Part shown: positions 42,393 through 50,376 of the stretch, piece by piece
Layout: each line of letters starts with the position of its first letter
How positions within the stretch are numbered: position 1 is the stretch's first letter
Source of the DNA: Flavobacteriales bacterium
GTDB taxonomy: Bacteria; Bacteroidota; Bacteroidia; UBA10329
DNA: 64,000 nucleotides
Direction: 5' to 3'
NCBI GenBank assembly: GCA_016124845.1
Contig: WGMW01000007.1
Location: 1-64,000, forward strand
Position numbers and translations under genes: made by a program
Notes under the pieces: model-generated
Told to the model about the DNA's origin: nothing
The model's database searches: none
What the model saw: the letters and a program-made list of their open reading frames with translations, nothing else

Positions 42393-42974
42393 TTATGAAT
42401 TGGGTAGAATGACTTTATCTACCACGTTGATTATTCCATTTGAAGTTTGGATGGTGCCGATCACCTTGGCCCCGGCCACATACACGTCTTCCCCGTCAAC
42501 CGTTACTTCCAAGTAAGAGCCATCAGCCATATAGATCTTCCGTCCTTTCCGAGCTTCTTTCTTTAACGCTTCCACATCGAAAGAACCTGGTGCAGCATGA
42601 CCAGTAAGAATACCGGCAAGCGTTTCCTTATTCTCAGGTTTCAGAAGGTTTTCTACTGTACCCTCGGGCAAGGCATCGAACGCGGCATTGTTCGGAGCAA
42701 ATACGGTAAGCGGTCCCGCGTTTACAAGAACATGCTCGATCTGCGCAGCTTGAACTGCCGCGACCAGCGTGCTGTGATCTTTCGACCCAATGGCAACTTG
42801 TAGGATGTTGGGGTCGGAAGCTGCGTCCACAACAGACGCTTGACCAAGTGGTCTGTTCTGCTCGGCAAGGCTTGGGCTGGCTGTAGCCTTCGAATTTGCT
42901 GATCGGTCGGTATCGCATGATACGAACACCATCAACAAGCCAGCTATTCCGATCAATGAGAGTTTTGTTTTCAT
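42393..42974 (-). CDS. Fasciclin-domain lipoprotein, first gene of the nos operon
   Basis: This 193-residue protein has lipobox VFVSC (C20) and one FAS1 domain (about 60-193): H-S-T-L-V-A-A-V-Q-A-A, GPLTVFAPNNAAFDALP and NGIINVVDKVILP. FAS1 domains mediate adhesion or protein contact, and their place at the head of a nos operon is unusual. The control region upstream contains the palindrome ATGATGGCTGTCAT at 43039, suggesting that this gene starts the nos transcript. Confidence 0.85.
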   Translation of the reverse strand: MKTKLSLIGIAGLLMVFVSCDTDRSANSKATASPSLAEQNRPLGQASVVDAASDPNILQVAIGSKDHSTLVAAVQAAQIEHVLVNAGPLTVFAPNNAAFDALPEGTVENLLKPENKETLAGILTGHAAPGSFDVEALKKEARKGRKIYMADGSYLEVTVDGEDVYVAGAKVIGTIQTSNGIINVVDKVILPNS

Positions 42975-43038
42975 AATTGGTTGATTTGGTTAATCAATTT
43001 TCACAGTGCGAAGGAATTATGTATGCGTACTATAAAAG

Positions 43039-43052
43039 ATGATGGCTGTCAT
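43039..43052. promoter_or_regulatory. Crp/Fnr-type site ATGATGGCTGTCAT before the nos operon
   Basis: ATGA-N6-TCAT palindrome in the divergent gap between the fasciclin gene (start 42974) and the Crp-type gene (start 43187). Its centre is 71 bases upstream of the fasciclin ATG, fitting an activator site near -41 of a start about 30 bases into the leader. It shares the core TGAYGGCYGTCA with the site at 43903. Confidence 0.6.
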
Positions 43053-43186
43053 ATAATTAAATGCTTTATCGCATAATTATGATAGAAAGCTCAATCCTTG
43101 GTGTGCAAGTTTGGTTGGTTCAATACCCCTTGGAGATTCCGATGCAAAAACCACTTCTTATTTTCACGCGATAAGAATGATGGCCC

Positions 43187-43889
43187 ATGAAATCTTCTGA
43201 ACTCAAACAGCTTAATCAGTTAATTGCCAATTACTGTACGGCAGAGTGGCAGGAACTTGCCAGGCAGAATACTTCCGAATTGACCTATAAGAAAGGAGAG
43301 TTGATCCTAAAGGAAGGGCAGAAGGCCGACAACATATATGGTAAAGCATGGCCGCGTAAAGGTCTATTCCAATTACACGGACAACGTGGAGGTAATTGCC
43401 CGCTTTGCAACGGATGGTCAGGTGATCGGTCACCGAGGGTTTGGTGAGGATTTTACGTTTTCCATCTCGGCCGTGGCACTTTCCGACACTTCGGTGTATG
43501 TGCTGCCGCGAACAATTTTTGAGAATCTGCTCAAGACCAATAACATGTTCTGCTATGCATTTATGATGTTTTTTGCCGAAGAGTTGAGACGGTCTGAGCG
43601 TATGCGCAAGAATCAACTGAACATGACGGTAAAGCAGCGCGTGGCGCAGGCCATCCGTATGAATATGGAAAGTTTTGGATTTGATGCATCAGATGCTACG
43701 CTCTTAGCATATACCATTTCACGAAAAGACATGGCCTCGTTAGCCAATACTACCTATGAGTCGGTGATCAGAAGTTTGGCCGAACTTCAAAAGGAAGGCA
43801 TCGTTGCCATAGAAGGGAAAAAGTTGCGCATCACCAATAAAGATGCGCTCTGCGAAATGACGCACTGCTCGAAGGATTTAACTGCGTAA
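43187..43889 (+). pseudogene. Crp/Fnr-family regulator, frameshifted at an AT repeat
   Basis: Two overlapping frames together make one Crp/Fnr protein of 234 residues. The first (43187-43447) contains ELTYKKGELILKEGQKADNIY and then runs into non-homologous sequence. The second, starting at ATG 43338, continues with VKHGRVKVYSNYTD. Adding two bases (AT) to the ATATAT tract at 43334-43339 joins them perfectly. The C-terminal helix-turn-helix (MASLANTTYESVIRSLAELQ) has E and R at the TGA-reading positions. There is no Fe-S cysteine cluster. Possible readings: true mutation, sequencing or assembly error, or reversible slippage. The 43338-43889 part alone lacks the first half of the sensor domain. 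Confidence 0.85.
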
Positions 43890-43902
43890 GGGGTAACTTT
43901 AT

Positions 43903-43916
43903 ATGACGGCCGTCAT
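43903..43916. promoter_or_regulatory. Crp/Fnr-type site ATGACGGCCGTCAT
   Basis: A perfect 14-bp palindrome between the Crp-type gene and the PAS-PP2C gene, centred 69 bases before the ATG at 43979. It is the most symmetric of the five sites. Confidence 0.65.
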
Positions 43917-43978
43917 TTTTTACGAGGTGCGTTGTTTAAGGTTTTGTATGTTCGTGTTGAAACCATTCATTGCAACTG

Positions 43979-45244
43979 ATGCCATTTTCACCGGAAGGGT
44001 CTCTGCACCTCGATATTCAGCTTATCAAGAAAATCCTTGAAGAGGCAAGCGATGGTGTTCTCATTACAGAAGCGAAACCTTTCAGCCGACCTGGTCCCAA
44101 AATTCTATTTGTCAATAAAGCCTACACCGCAATGACGGGTTACAAGGAGGAAGAAGTCGTGGGAAAAACACCGCGTATCTTACAGGGACCTAAAACGGAC
44201 AAAAAAGAGTTGGGTAGAATACGTGAGTGTCTGGAAAACGGGGTTTCTTACAAAGGCGAACTCCTTAACTATCGTAAGAATGGAGAAGAGTTTTGGACCA
44301 GTATCCATATTTCGCCCATTCTGGACGATACAGGCGGAATTCGACTGTGGATAGGAATAAAGCGAGACATCACTCGAATGAAGGAGAATGAGAAGATGCT
44401 AAGAACCTATGCCGAACAAATGGAAGACATGGTTGAAGCGCGTACCAATGCTTTAGAAGATGCCCATGTAAAATTATCGGAACAATATGATCAGCTGCAA
44501 TCAAGCATAGATTACGCTCAACGGGTTCAAAGGGGCATTCTTACTTCTGAACGGGAATTGATACGGATCTGCCCAAGGTCGTTCGTTTTTATTAGGCCGA
44601 AGGATAAAGTGAGCGGTGATTTCATCTTTGCTTCGCAGGTTGGAGACAGCAAAATAGTAGCCGTTGTCGATTGTACGGGTCATGGCGTTCCAGGTGCTTT
44701 TATGTCATTGGTCGGACATCAATTGTTGACCCGTATAGTGAATGAACACCACCATGTGTCCCCGGCCGCTATACTTAGACATTTGCAAATGGAGCTCAAA
44801 AAGCTTTTGGGTAAAGATGGACAGGCGATACAGGATGGCATGGATGTGGCCTTGATATGCTGTGACGCTAAGCGTGAGCACTTGGTTTTTGCTGGTGCCA
44901 ACCGACCAATGTTTATTGTAGGAGCCAATGGGGCTGAAGAGATTTCCGGTTCAAAGAAGGGAATTGGAGGTTTCCTTCAGCCGAGTTTTGACGCAACTTT
45001 CAAAGAAGTGGAAATCCGGGCAAGTAGGGGAGATATGATCTATTTGACCTCAGATGGATATTATGATCAGATAGGTGGTTCGAAAAACAAACGCATGAGA
45101 AGAAAAGGCTTTGCGGAGCTGTTGCTGGAGGTTTGGATGCTTGATGAGGCCAAACAACGGGAAAAATTCAAGTTGCATTTTGATGATTGGTGTAATGGCA
45201 ACGAACAACTCGATGACGTTGCTATTATCGGCATCAGAATGTAA
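43979..45244 (+). CDS. PAS domain with PP2C-type (SpoIIE) phosphatase
   Basis: This 421-residue cytosolic signalling protein has an N-terminal PAS domain (about 15-135) with GKTPRILQGPKTDKKEL. It resembles LOV sequences, but the photo-active Cys is Pro, so it is not a blue-light sensor of the LOV kind. A coiled-coil linker (about 140-185) follows, then a PPM/SpoIIE-like phosphatase domain with metal-binding motifs VSGDFI, VVDCTGHGVPGAFMSLVG, SDGYYDQ and DDVAIIGI. A partner anti-sigma or STAS protein is not nearby. It could respond to anaerobic or NO conditions given the 43903 site. The TTG at 43970 is possible instead of 43979. Confidence 0.75.
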   Translation: MPFSPEGSLHLDIQLIKKILEEASDGVLITEAKPFSRPGPKILFVNKAYTAMTGYKEEEVVGKTPRILQGPKTDKKELGRIRECLENGVSYKGELLNYRKNGEEFWTSIHISPILDDTGGIRLWIGIKRDITRMKENEKMLRTYAEQMEDMVEARTNALEDAHVKLSEQYDQLQSSIDYAQRVQRGILTSERELIRICPRSFVFIRPKDKVSGDFIFASQVGDSKIVAVVDCTGHGVPGAFMSLVGHQLLTRIVNEHHHVSPAAILRHLQMELKKLLGKDGQAIQDGMDVALICCDAKREHLVFAGANRPMFIVGANGAEEISGSKKGIGGFLQPSFDATFKEVEIRASRGDMIYLTSDGYYDQIGGSKNKRMRRKGFAELLLEVWMLDEAKQREKFKLHFDDWCNGNEQLDDVAIIGIRM

Positions 45245-47288
45245 AACTCACATTCAGATAACCGTTAATTCCAGGCTGTGGAATGCCACCCCAAGTAAGA
45301 TGCGTTCTATAGTAAGTGTCCAGCAGGTTTTCAATTCCGGCATTCAGCGTTAACCGCCTCTTCCCGAACCGAAAGAAATAACTTGCGCGCAGGTTGATGA
45401 TGGCATAGGCGGGAGTTTTCATCTCACCGAACTCAGGGTTTACACGGTTCTGCGCTGCGGCTGTTTCACACTCAGCTGCAACAAAACCCTGTTTGTGGTT
45501 CCATTTTACAGAAGTAACATTTTTGAATGGCGGTACTAAGGGAAGTGGGTCTCCATTATGTGTGTTACCGAAAATGTAAGAACTGACGTTCGAGATCTCC
45601 AGCCACTTCAGCGGTCGGTAGCTCATTTCCAAGTTGCCACCCGTCATAAGGGCCCAATCAATGTTTCGAGAAACCTTCACTCCGTTCGCTCCAATGGTCA
45701 TGGCATCCAAGGAACTGTCCTTCGCCCCCAAAATGTAATCGAACATGTGGTAGTAGAAACCCGTGAGCCGGATGTTGGCCTTCTTGTGTTTCCATTCCAA
45801 TCCGATGTCGGCCTGAACGGCCTTTTCGTTTTTCACATCCTGGTTGCCGATGTAATCGAAACCATCGTATGCATTGAAAATGTAGAACGCGTATTGCTCT
45901 GTTACTGATGGCGAACGTTCGGCATAACCTGCCGTGATCCACGCTGAGACACTTTTTTTGAAACGCTGTGCGAAACTGAGATTCACACTCTTCAACAGGC
46001 GATGATCTGTATCAGAAATGTCCTGATTGAACACACTTGCCTGTTGTATGCCAAACTCATCCTTAACTGAAGTGTTCAGGTATTCCAATCGACCGTTGAA
46101 ACTGAGTTTCCGGTTTTCGTTCAGCGCAATCTCGTCTTGTACAAATAGACCGAAATCGAGCTTGTCTACATCTGGCCATGTGAGCATGAACATGGGCGCC
46201 TCGTTGTCCGGATACATCGTCATTTCCGCACGCGCATTGGTGTGGTAGCCATCCAACCTTACAGTGATCTCGTGCTTGCCGAATTGAAAGTCTCCATTGG
46301 CGTATCCGCCATAGGTGCGGGTTGAACCCGGCATGTCCATGTGCATCACAACATTGGGCCGTTTGGTGTCGTCCATGGCGTGACCAACTGAATTGCCATA
46401 GACCTTGGTTTCCAGTTTCTCGAACCATTTTTGAGACGGGTAGTGCTGGTAGGTGAGACTATAGATCTTCGCTTTGGCGTAAAGCACGTCCATCGGCAAT
46501 GCGGCATAACCGATGTTGTAGCCTTCGTCCATGATGTAGTCGATACGGATCACGTCTTTGTCTGTTGGCATGTACTTGGCAGAGATGGAGCCGTTCCATT
46601 TTTCGAACTGCGTGAACTGAATGGTCTTTCCATTCCCGGCACGGTAATTCTGAAACTTGCGATAAACACCATTGGCAAGAACTGCCCAATTCTTTCTGCT
46701 ATAGTTCAAGGAGAAAAGTGCGTTGGCACTCAAAGCGGCCGATTGAAACCCCGCACCGACCTCGCCACTTATCGGCTTGTTCGGGTTGATCTGTGCTCCG
46801 TTGGTTTCCATGTTCACACTTCCACCTAAACTGGAGCCGAACATGCTACCTGCGGTCCCGTGCTGAACCGAAACTGATTTCATGTTATTAGGTTCCACGT
46901 AAGATGTGATCGGATCCATCTTGTCCGTGCACGCACCGAAGATCTTCATTCCATCAATTGTAAGATTGATACGGTCGGATGACATTCCGTTCAGAACAGG
47001 TTCGAACGCAAAATTGCCGCGTTTCATCAATGCCACACGTCCATTTTTGGTAAGAACGTCACCCGTACGTGAAAAACGGTTTTCGGAATAGCTGTCTTTC
47101 TGCGCTGCTCCGCATGAACACGCACCGATGCATGCACAGGTTGGCCGTACCAGGATCTCCTCTGTTTCGAAAACAGCCTCGGTAATATTGCCTTTGGTGA
47201 AAAACAGAATGCTGTCCTGTTTTTGGGCACTTGCCGAAACGGCAAGAAGGAGCAAGAAAACCGTGTACGCCAACCGTTGCATGCTCAA
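45234..47288 (-). CDS. TonB-dependent copper receptor (OprC/NosA-like)
   Basis: This 684-residue outer-membrane protein has a signal peptide (1-21). An unusual Cys-rich stretch before the plug (CACIGACSC: C51, C53, C57, C59) probably binds copper. The plug domain carries RINLTIDGMKIFGACTDKMD, whose C120-x3-M124 matches the copper site region of OprC/NosA. A 22-strand barrel follows, and the protein ends in the C-terminal aromatic YLNVSFTF. NosA-type receptors import copper for nitrous oxide reductase. It overlaps the PAS-PP2C gene by 11 bases (convergent) and follows the Met/His lipoprotein by one base. Confidence 0.85.
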   Translation of the reverse strand: MSMQRLAYTVFLLLLAVSASAQKQDSILFFTKGNITEAVFETEEILVRPTCACIGACSCGAAQKDSYSENRFSRTGDVLTKNGRVALMKRGNFAFEPVLNGMSSDRINLTIDGMKIFGACTDKMDPITSYVEPNNMKSVSVQHGTAGSMFGSSLGGSVNMETNGAQINPNKPISGEVGAGFQSAALSANALFSLNYSRKNWAVLANGVYRKFQNYRAGNGKTIQFTQFEKWNGSISAKYMPTDKDVIRIDYIMDEGYNIGYAALPMDVLYAKAKIYSLTYQHYPSQKWFEKLETKVYGNSVGHAMDDTKRPNVVMHMDMPGSTRTYGGYANGDFQFGKHEITVRLDGYHTNARAEMTMYPDNEAPMFMLTWPDVDKLDFGLFVQDEIALNENRKLSFNGRLEYLNTSVKDEFGIQQASVFNQDISDTDHRLLKSVNLSFAQRFKKSVSAWITAGYAERSPSVTEQYAFYIFNAYDGFDYIGNQDVKNEKAVQADIGLEWKHKKANIRLTGFYYHMFDYILGAKDSSLDAMTIGANGVKVSRNIDWALMTGGNLEMSYRPLKWLEISNVSSYIFGNTHNGDPLPLVPPFKNVTSVKWNHKQGFVAAECETAAAQNRVNPEFGEMKTPAYAIINLRASYFFRFGKRRLTLNAGIENLLDTYYRTHLTWGGIPQPGINGYLNVSFTF

Positions 47289-47289
47289 A

Positions 47290-48108
47290 TTACAGAAGCG
47301 TTACCTCGAAATAAGATGTGCTGTCAACCACGGTTGAACCATCCATGATGGTAAGATTGATTCGCCACAGCCCGGTCATGGTGAAATTCACGTGTCCCTT
47401 GTAATGGCCGTTTCCAGTGTGCGTTGGATTCACATTATTCGGAGAACCATGGCCCATTGATGGCATTTCGGGCGCAATTTCCACCGTGTAATTCTCTACA
47501 CTGGGCCACGACATCATTGTTTCTCTCGAATGCAAGGTGATCTCGAAATCGTTGATGCCAACATGTGGATCGGTCGGTTTCAGGTATGATATAACCAGTA
47601 TAGCATTCGGGTCGTTCAAAGGCGTTACTACCCGCGTTCTGGTTGCATCGGGATTTTTCACGGAAAGCGGCAGAGTGACGCTTCCAGAACCATCGATCAG
47701 ATTGTCAACATTCACGCCTAAAGTCCAGCCCATCTCGCCAGGCATTTGAAACACTACGTAACAGGGGAACATTCCATCGATCGCAGTACTGCTTGTCGGG
47801 TTTTCGTGCGGGGCCGAATGCTGCAAGTTGCCCATGTCCATCATCGGAAGGATAGTGACCTGTGCGTTCTCCACAACCTCGTTTGATGCCGAATCGCGAA
47901 CTTCGATGAATAGTTCTGTGAAGGCTGAATTGATTGAGTCGGCCGCGTAAAGTCTCACCAGCATGCTTCCTGCATCTGTGTATCCAGAGGCAATCAGAAC
48001 CAGATCGGTTGACGCATCACTTGGTTTTGGATCATCCTTTTTACAACCCGTTATCAAAGCGCTTGCAAGCGCTACCCCCAATATGAGGGATTTCGTTGAA
48101 AGATTCAT
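47290..48108 (-). CDS. Met/His-rich lipoprotein of the copper-uptake operon
   Basis: This 272-residue protein has a lipobox (LASALITGC, C22). The mature part contains MMDMGNLQHSAPHEN and EMPSMGHGSPNN, methionine/histidine clusters like copper-binding sites, within two Ig-like or YtkA/FixH-like beta domains. It directly precedes the copper receptor with one base between, so it is likely a surface or periplasmic copper binder acting with it. Family name uncertain. Confidence 0.7.
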   Translation of the reverse strand: MNLSTKSLILGVALASALITGCKKDDPKPSDASTDLVLIASGYTDAGSMLVRLYAADSINSAFTELFIEVRDSASNEVVENAQVTILPMMDMGNLQHSAPHENPTSSTAIDGMFPCYVVFQMPGEMGWTLGVNVDNLIDGSGSVTLPLSVKNPDATRTRVVTPLNDPNAILVISYLKPTDPHVGINDFEITLHSRETMMSWPSVENYTVEIAPEMPSMGHGSPNNVNPTHTGNGHYKGHVNFTMTGLWRINLTIMDGSTVVDSTSYFEVTLL

Positions 48109-48178
48109 TTTAAAGAGTTTGAGTGAATTAAATGTTGAATGGTCCAGTTCTGTGGGAGGCCATAAATGGGTAATTCAA

Positions 48179-48547
48179 TCAAACTTGAGGTGGGCGGAAC
48201 ACACCGACCAGATGCATGCTATAATTTCTGAAAAAATACGGACGTTCGTTATTGCTGGTTGAATTCACGACAGGTATGAATCGAAAGTCTTGCAGTTCTT
48301 CAAATGCAAGAACAAGCGAAACACTTTCTGCAGAAACCGGGTTTTCCGACCTTTGATTCTGTTCCTGCTCGATCTGTTTTTTGAGGTGGCATTTGCCGTT
48401 GCAGTGCATTTCTGGTCGGTCAGTATTCTCGCAGAAGTTTTCAATGATGAATTCCTTGTTTACCCGATAATTGAGTAAAAGCAGCGATGTATTGGCAGCA
48501 TGTACCAACATGATCAGACCTAATGATATGGTCAGAAATAACTTCAC
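48179..48547 (-). CDS. Small Cys-motif membrane protein of the copper-uptake operon
   Basis: This 122-residue protein starts with GTG (48545-48547). It has one N-terminal TM helix (3-25) and then FCENTDRPEMHCNGKCHLKKQI, whose C-x8-M-x-C-x3-C resembles a metal-binding motif that recurs in Bacteroidota near copper genes. The last third has no features. It is the first gene of the operon leading to the copper receptor; an ATGA-N6-TCAT site lies 57 bases upstream. Confidence 0.65.
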   Translation of the reverse strand: MKLFLTISLGLIMLVHAANTSLLLLNYRVNKEFIIENFCENTDRPEMHCNGKCHLKKQIEQEQNQRSENPVSAESVSLVLAFEELQDFRFIPVVNSTSNNERPYFFRNYSMHLVGVFRPPQV

Positions 48548-48603
48548 GATGCAAATGTGAAGTACGACTCAATGGTTCCAACTGATCTTGGTAGTCTTAA
48601 TGT

Positions 48604-48617
48604 ATGATGTGTATCAT
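48604..48617. promoter_or_regulatory. Crp/Fnr-type site ATGATGTGTATCAT before the copper-uptake operon
   Basis: ATGA-N6-TCAT palindrome 57 bases upstream of the GTG start at 48547. It would put copper uptake under the same regulator as the nos operon. Confidence 0.55.
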
Positions 48618-48706
48618 ATTTTAAGGTTCGCTCCGTTGATCAAAAGCAACCAAACGCATAAACACCCAAAGTTTTCTTCTCCTGTGACAAGCACGTAGCT
48701 TCGAGT

Positions 48707-48718
48707 TACCAATTGGTA
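48707..48718. promoter_or_regulatory. Perfect palindrome TACCAATTGGTA before the short RHH-like frame
   Basis: A 12-bp perfect palindrome, five bases before the ATG at 48724. A possible operator for an autoregulating ribbon-helix-helix protein. Confidence 0.4.
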
Positions 48719-48723
48719 CAACG

Positions 48724-48939
48724 ATGGCAAAACTTGTTACAACAAAAGAGAAACACGGGATTTCGGTAGCAACTCGAATTGACCCGGAAATGGCGCACCA
48801 GATTTCTGAACGGGCAAATGTCTCGGAATCAGTTGAATTATCTGTTTTAAGTCTTCCCAATAGTTCGAAATCCGTCCCTTCTCGCCACAGGAACAAGAGG
48901 AGGCAACAGCCTCCTTTTGTGTTTTATGCTACCAAGTAG
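48724..48939 (+). pseudogene. Short ribbon-helix-helix-like frame, probably a remnant
   Basis: This frame encodes 71 residues. The first ~31, MAKLVTTKEKHGISVATRID, then PEMAHQISERA, look like the N-terminal strand and first helix of Bacteroidota CopG/MobC-like ribbon-helix-helix proteins. The rest is low-complexity and ends inside a terminator, so the gene looks truncated. Around it, 48548-48976 has no other gene. Confidence 0.4.
48896..48918 (+). terminator. Terminator AGGAGGC-AACA-GCCTCCT-TTTG
   Basis: Seven-base perfect stem (48898-48904 with 48909-48915), 4-base loop and a short T run. It lies inside the end of the short frame at 48724 and before the MORN gene promoter. Confidence 0.65.
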
Positions 48940-48949
48940 TCACTTTCTT

Positions 48950-48957
48950 TACATTTG
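48950..48957 (+). promoter_or_regulatory. Putative -7 box TACATTTG of the MORN genes
   Basis: Matches TAnnTTTG; transcription would begin near 48964, which rules out start codons at 48917 or 48926 for the next gene. Confidence 0.55.
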
Positions 48958-48976
48958 CAAGCAAAGCCAACAACCC

Positions 48977-49510
48977 TTGCCAAATATCAGTTTAAACGTA
49001 CTTTCTCTGGCCTTTGTAGCGGCATTTCTCCTCGCCTCATGCAATAAGAAATTGATGAGCGTGCTTGTAGAGGATTCCAACGGAAATGTAGAATTGACCT
49101 ACGCTGGTTCTCAGATGCCACAGAATTTGGTAAAAGAGGTGCGCTTTTACCCGAATGGCGACACGCTTTCGGTAACCCCAATGAAGAAAGGTGTTGTTGA
49201 GGGTATTCTTAGTCAATATCACCCGCACAATCTTCTTAAAGAGCAGACCACATTTAAAAATGGGCAGGCAACGGGTCTTTTCAGGCAATTCGATAAGGAT
49301 GGAGTGATCGTATTTGAGGGACAGCTTATGGACGGAAAGAAGAACGGGATTTGGACAACCTGGTATGACGAGGTTCAGATGCAGGAGCAGCGAACCTACG
49401 TGGATGACCAGCCTGATGGAAAATGGACCTATTGGTATATTGATGGTACAGTGAGGAGAGAAGAGGTGTACCAACTTGGCAAGCTCATTGAGGAAAAGAA
49501 CTTCAACTAA
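48977..49510 (+). CDS. MORN-repeat lipoprotein
   Basis: This protein (177 residues from TTG 48977) starts LPNISLNVLSLAFVAAFLLASC, a lipoprotein signal with cysteine 22. It then has MORN/YwqK-type repeats: KEVRFYPNGDTLSVTP, LLKEQTTFKNGQATGLFRQF, GIWTTWYDEV and GKWTYWYIDGTVRRE. Such repeats make a beta-ladder surface for lipid or protein contact. The TTG is inferred because the -7 box at 48950 excludes upstream starts. It is 11 bases before a second MORN gene; both are likely one operon. Confidence 0.65.
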   Translation: MPNISLNVLSLAFVAAFLLASCNKKLMSVLVEDSNGNVELTYAGSQMPQNLVKEVRFYPNGDTLSVTPMKKGVVEGILSQYHPHNLLKEQTTFKNGQATGLFRQFDKDGVIVFEGQLMDGKKNGIWTTWYDEVQMQEQRTYVDDQPDGKWTYWYIDGTVRREEVYQLGKLIEEKNFN

Positions 49511-49521
49511 ATTCAGCCACT

Positions 49522-50295
49522 ATGAAAAACCTCATCTATCTATTGTTGCTTGTTCCAGTGCTTTCAGTTGCTCAGGAAGTGAAAAAGGATTTCTACGATT
49601 CCAAACGCTTGAAATCGACCACCACCATGAAAGACGGTGTGGCCAACGGAGTTTATACCGAATGGTATGAGAACGGTCAGAAGAAGTCGGAAGGAAAATA
49701 TGTGGACGGGAAGAAAGAGGGCAAGTGGCAGGAGTGGTATCAGAATGGGAAGTTATGGTCCATGGCGTATTTCGAAAATGACGTTCCGAACGGCCACTAT
49801 GAGGATTATGACATGAATGGGGCGAAAGTGGAGGAGGGCAACATGGAAAATGGCGTACCGAACGGAGCTTTCTACACATGGTACAATGACGGAAAGAGAC
49901 GTAGTGAAGGCCAGATGAAGAACGGAATGAAAGTGGACGTTTGGACCACCTACTACGAAGACGGTACTCCGCAGGACAAAGGAGAGTACAAGATGAATAC
50001 GCGCGTGGGGAAGTGGGAAGAATGGTATCTTAACGGTAAATTGAAATCCCGAGGCGTATATTTTGCGGGTATCGAGCATGGCCTTTGGACGTTCTGGTAT
50101 GACAATGGCAACAAACAGCAGGAAGGCCAGTATTTCGAAGGCGATAAAAAAGGCACTTGGACCGAATGGCACGATAACGGCAGGATCAAGAGCAAAGGAG
50201 ACTACGCTGGCTCCAAGAAGGTGGGTGAATGGAAATATTGGGGAGCAGATGGAGAATTGACAGACGTGAAAACCTACCCTTCCCCTGGTCAATAG
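49522..50295 (+). CDS. Secreted MORN-repeat protein (YwqK-like)
   Basis: This 257-residue protein has a signal peptide (MKNLIYLLLLVPVLSVAQ). About nine MORN-type repeats of the form 'G-x-W-x-x-W-Y-x-N-G-x-x-x-x-E-G' follow, such as NGVYTEWYENGQKKSEGKY, GLWTFWYDNGNKQQEGQYFE and GTWTEWHDNGRIKSKGDY. The array fills the whole mature protein. YwqK homologues are labelled antitoxins in some databases, but export and repeat count argue for an envelope scaffold instead. It is a paralogue of the preceding gene. Confidence 0.8.
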   Translation: MKNLIYLLLLVPVLSVAQEVKKDFYDSKRLKSTTTMKDGVANGVYTEWYENGQKKSEGKYVDGKKEGKWQEWYQNGKLWSMAYFENDVPNGHYEDYDMNGAKVEEGNMENGVPNGAFYTWYNDGKRRSEGQMKNGMKVDVWTTYYEDGTPQDKGEYKMNTRVGKWEEWYLNGKLKSRGVYFAGIEHGLWTFWYDNGNKQQEGQYFEGDKKGTWTEWHDNGRIKSKGDYAGSKKVGEWKYWGADGELTDVKTYPSPGQ

Positions 50296-50376
50296 TGTTA
50301 TCATTTCGGCCTGACCGATCTGACATCAGATTTTTCGTTTCTTTAGTGGTTGCAAACCTGCAACACGAAAGCATCT

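Noticed and set aside
42978-42996. FNR-like box TTGAT...ATCAA before the nos operon
   Set aside because: The half sites are seven bases apart instead of four; the ATGA-N6-TCAT site at 43039 fits better.
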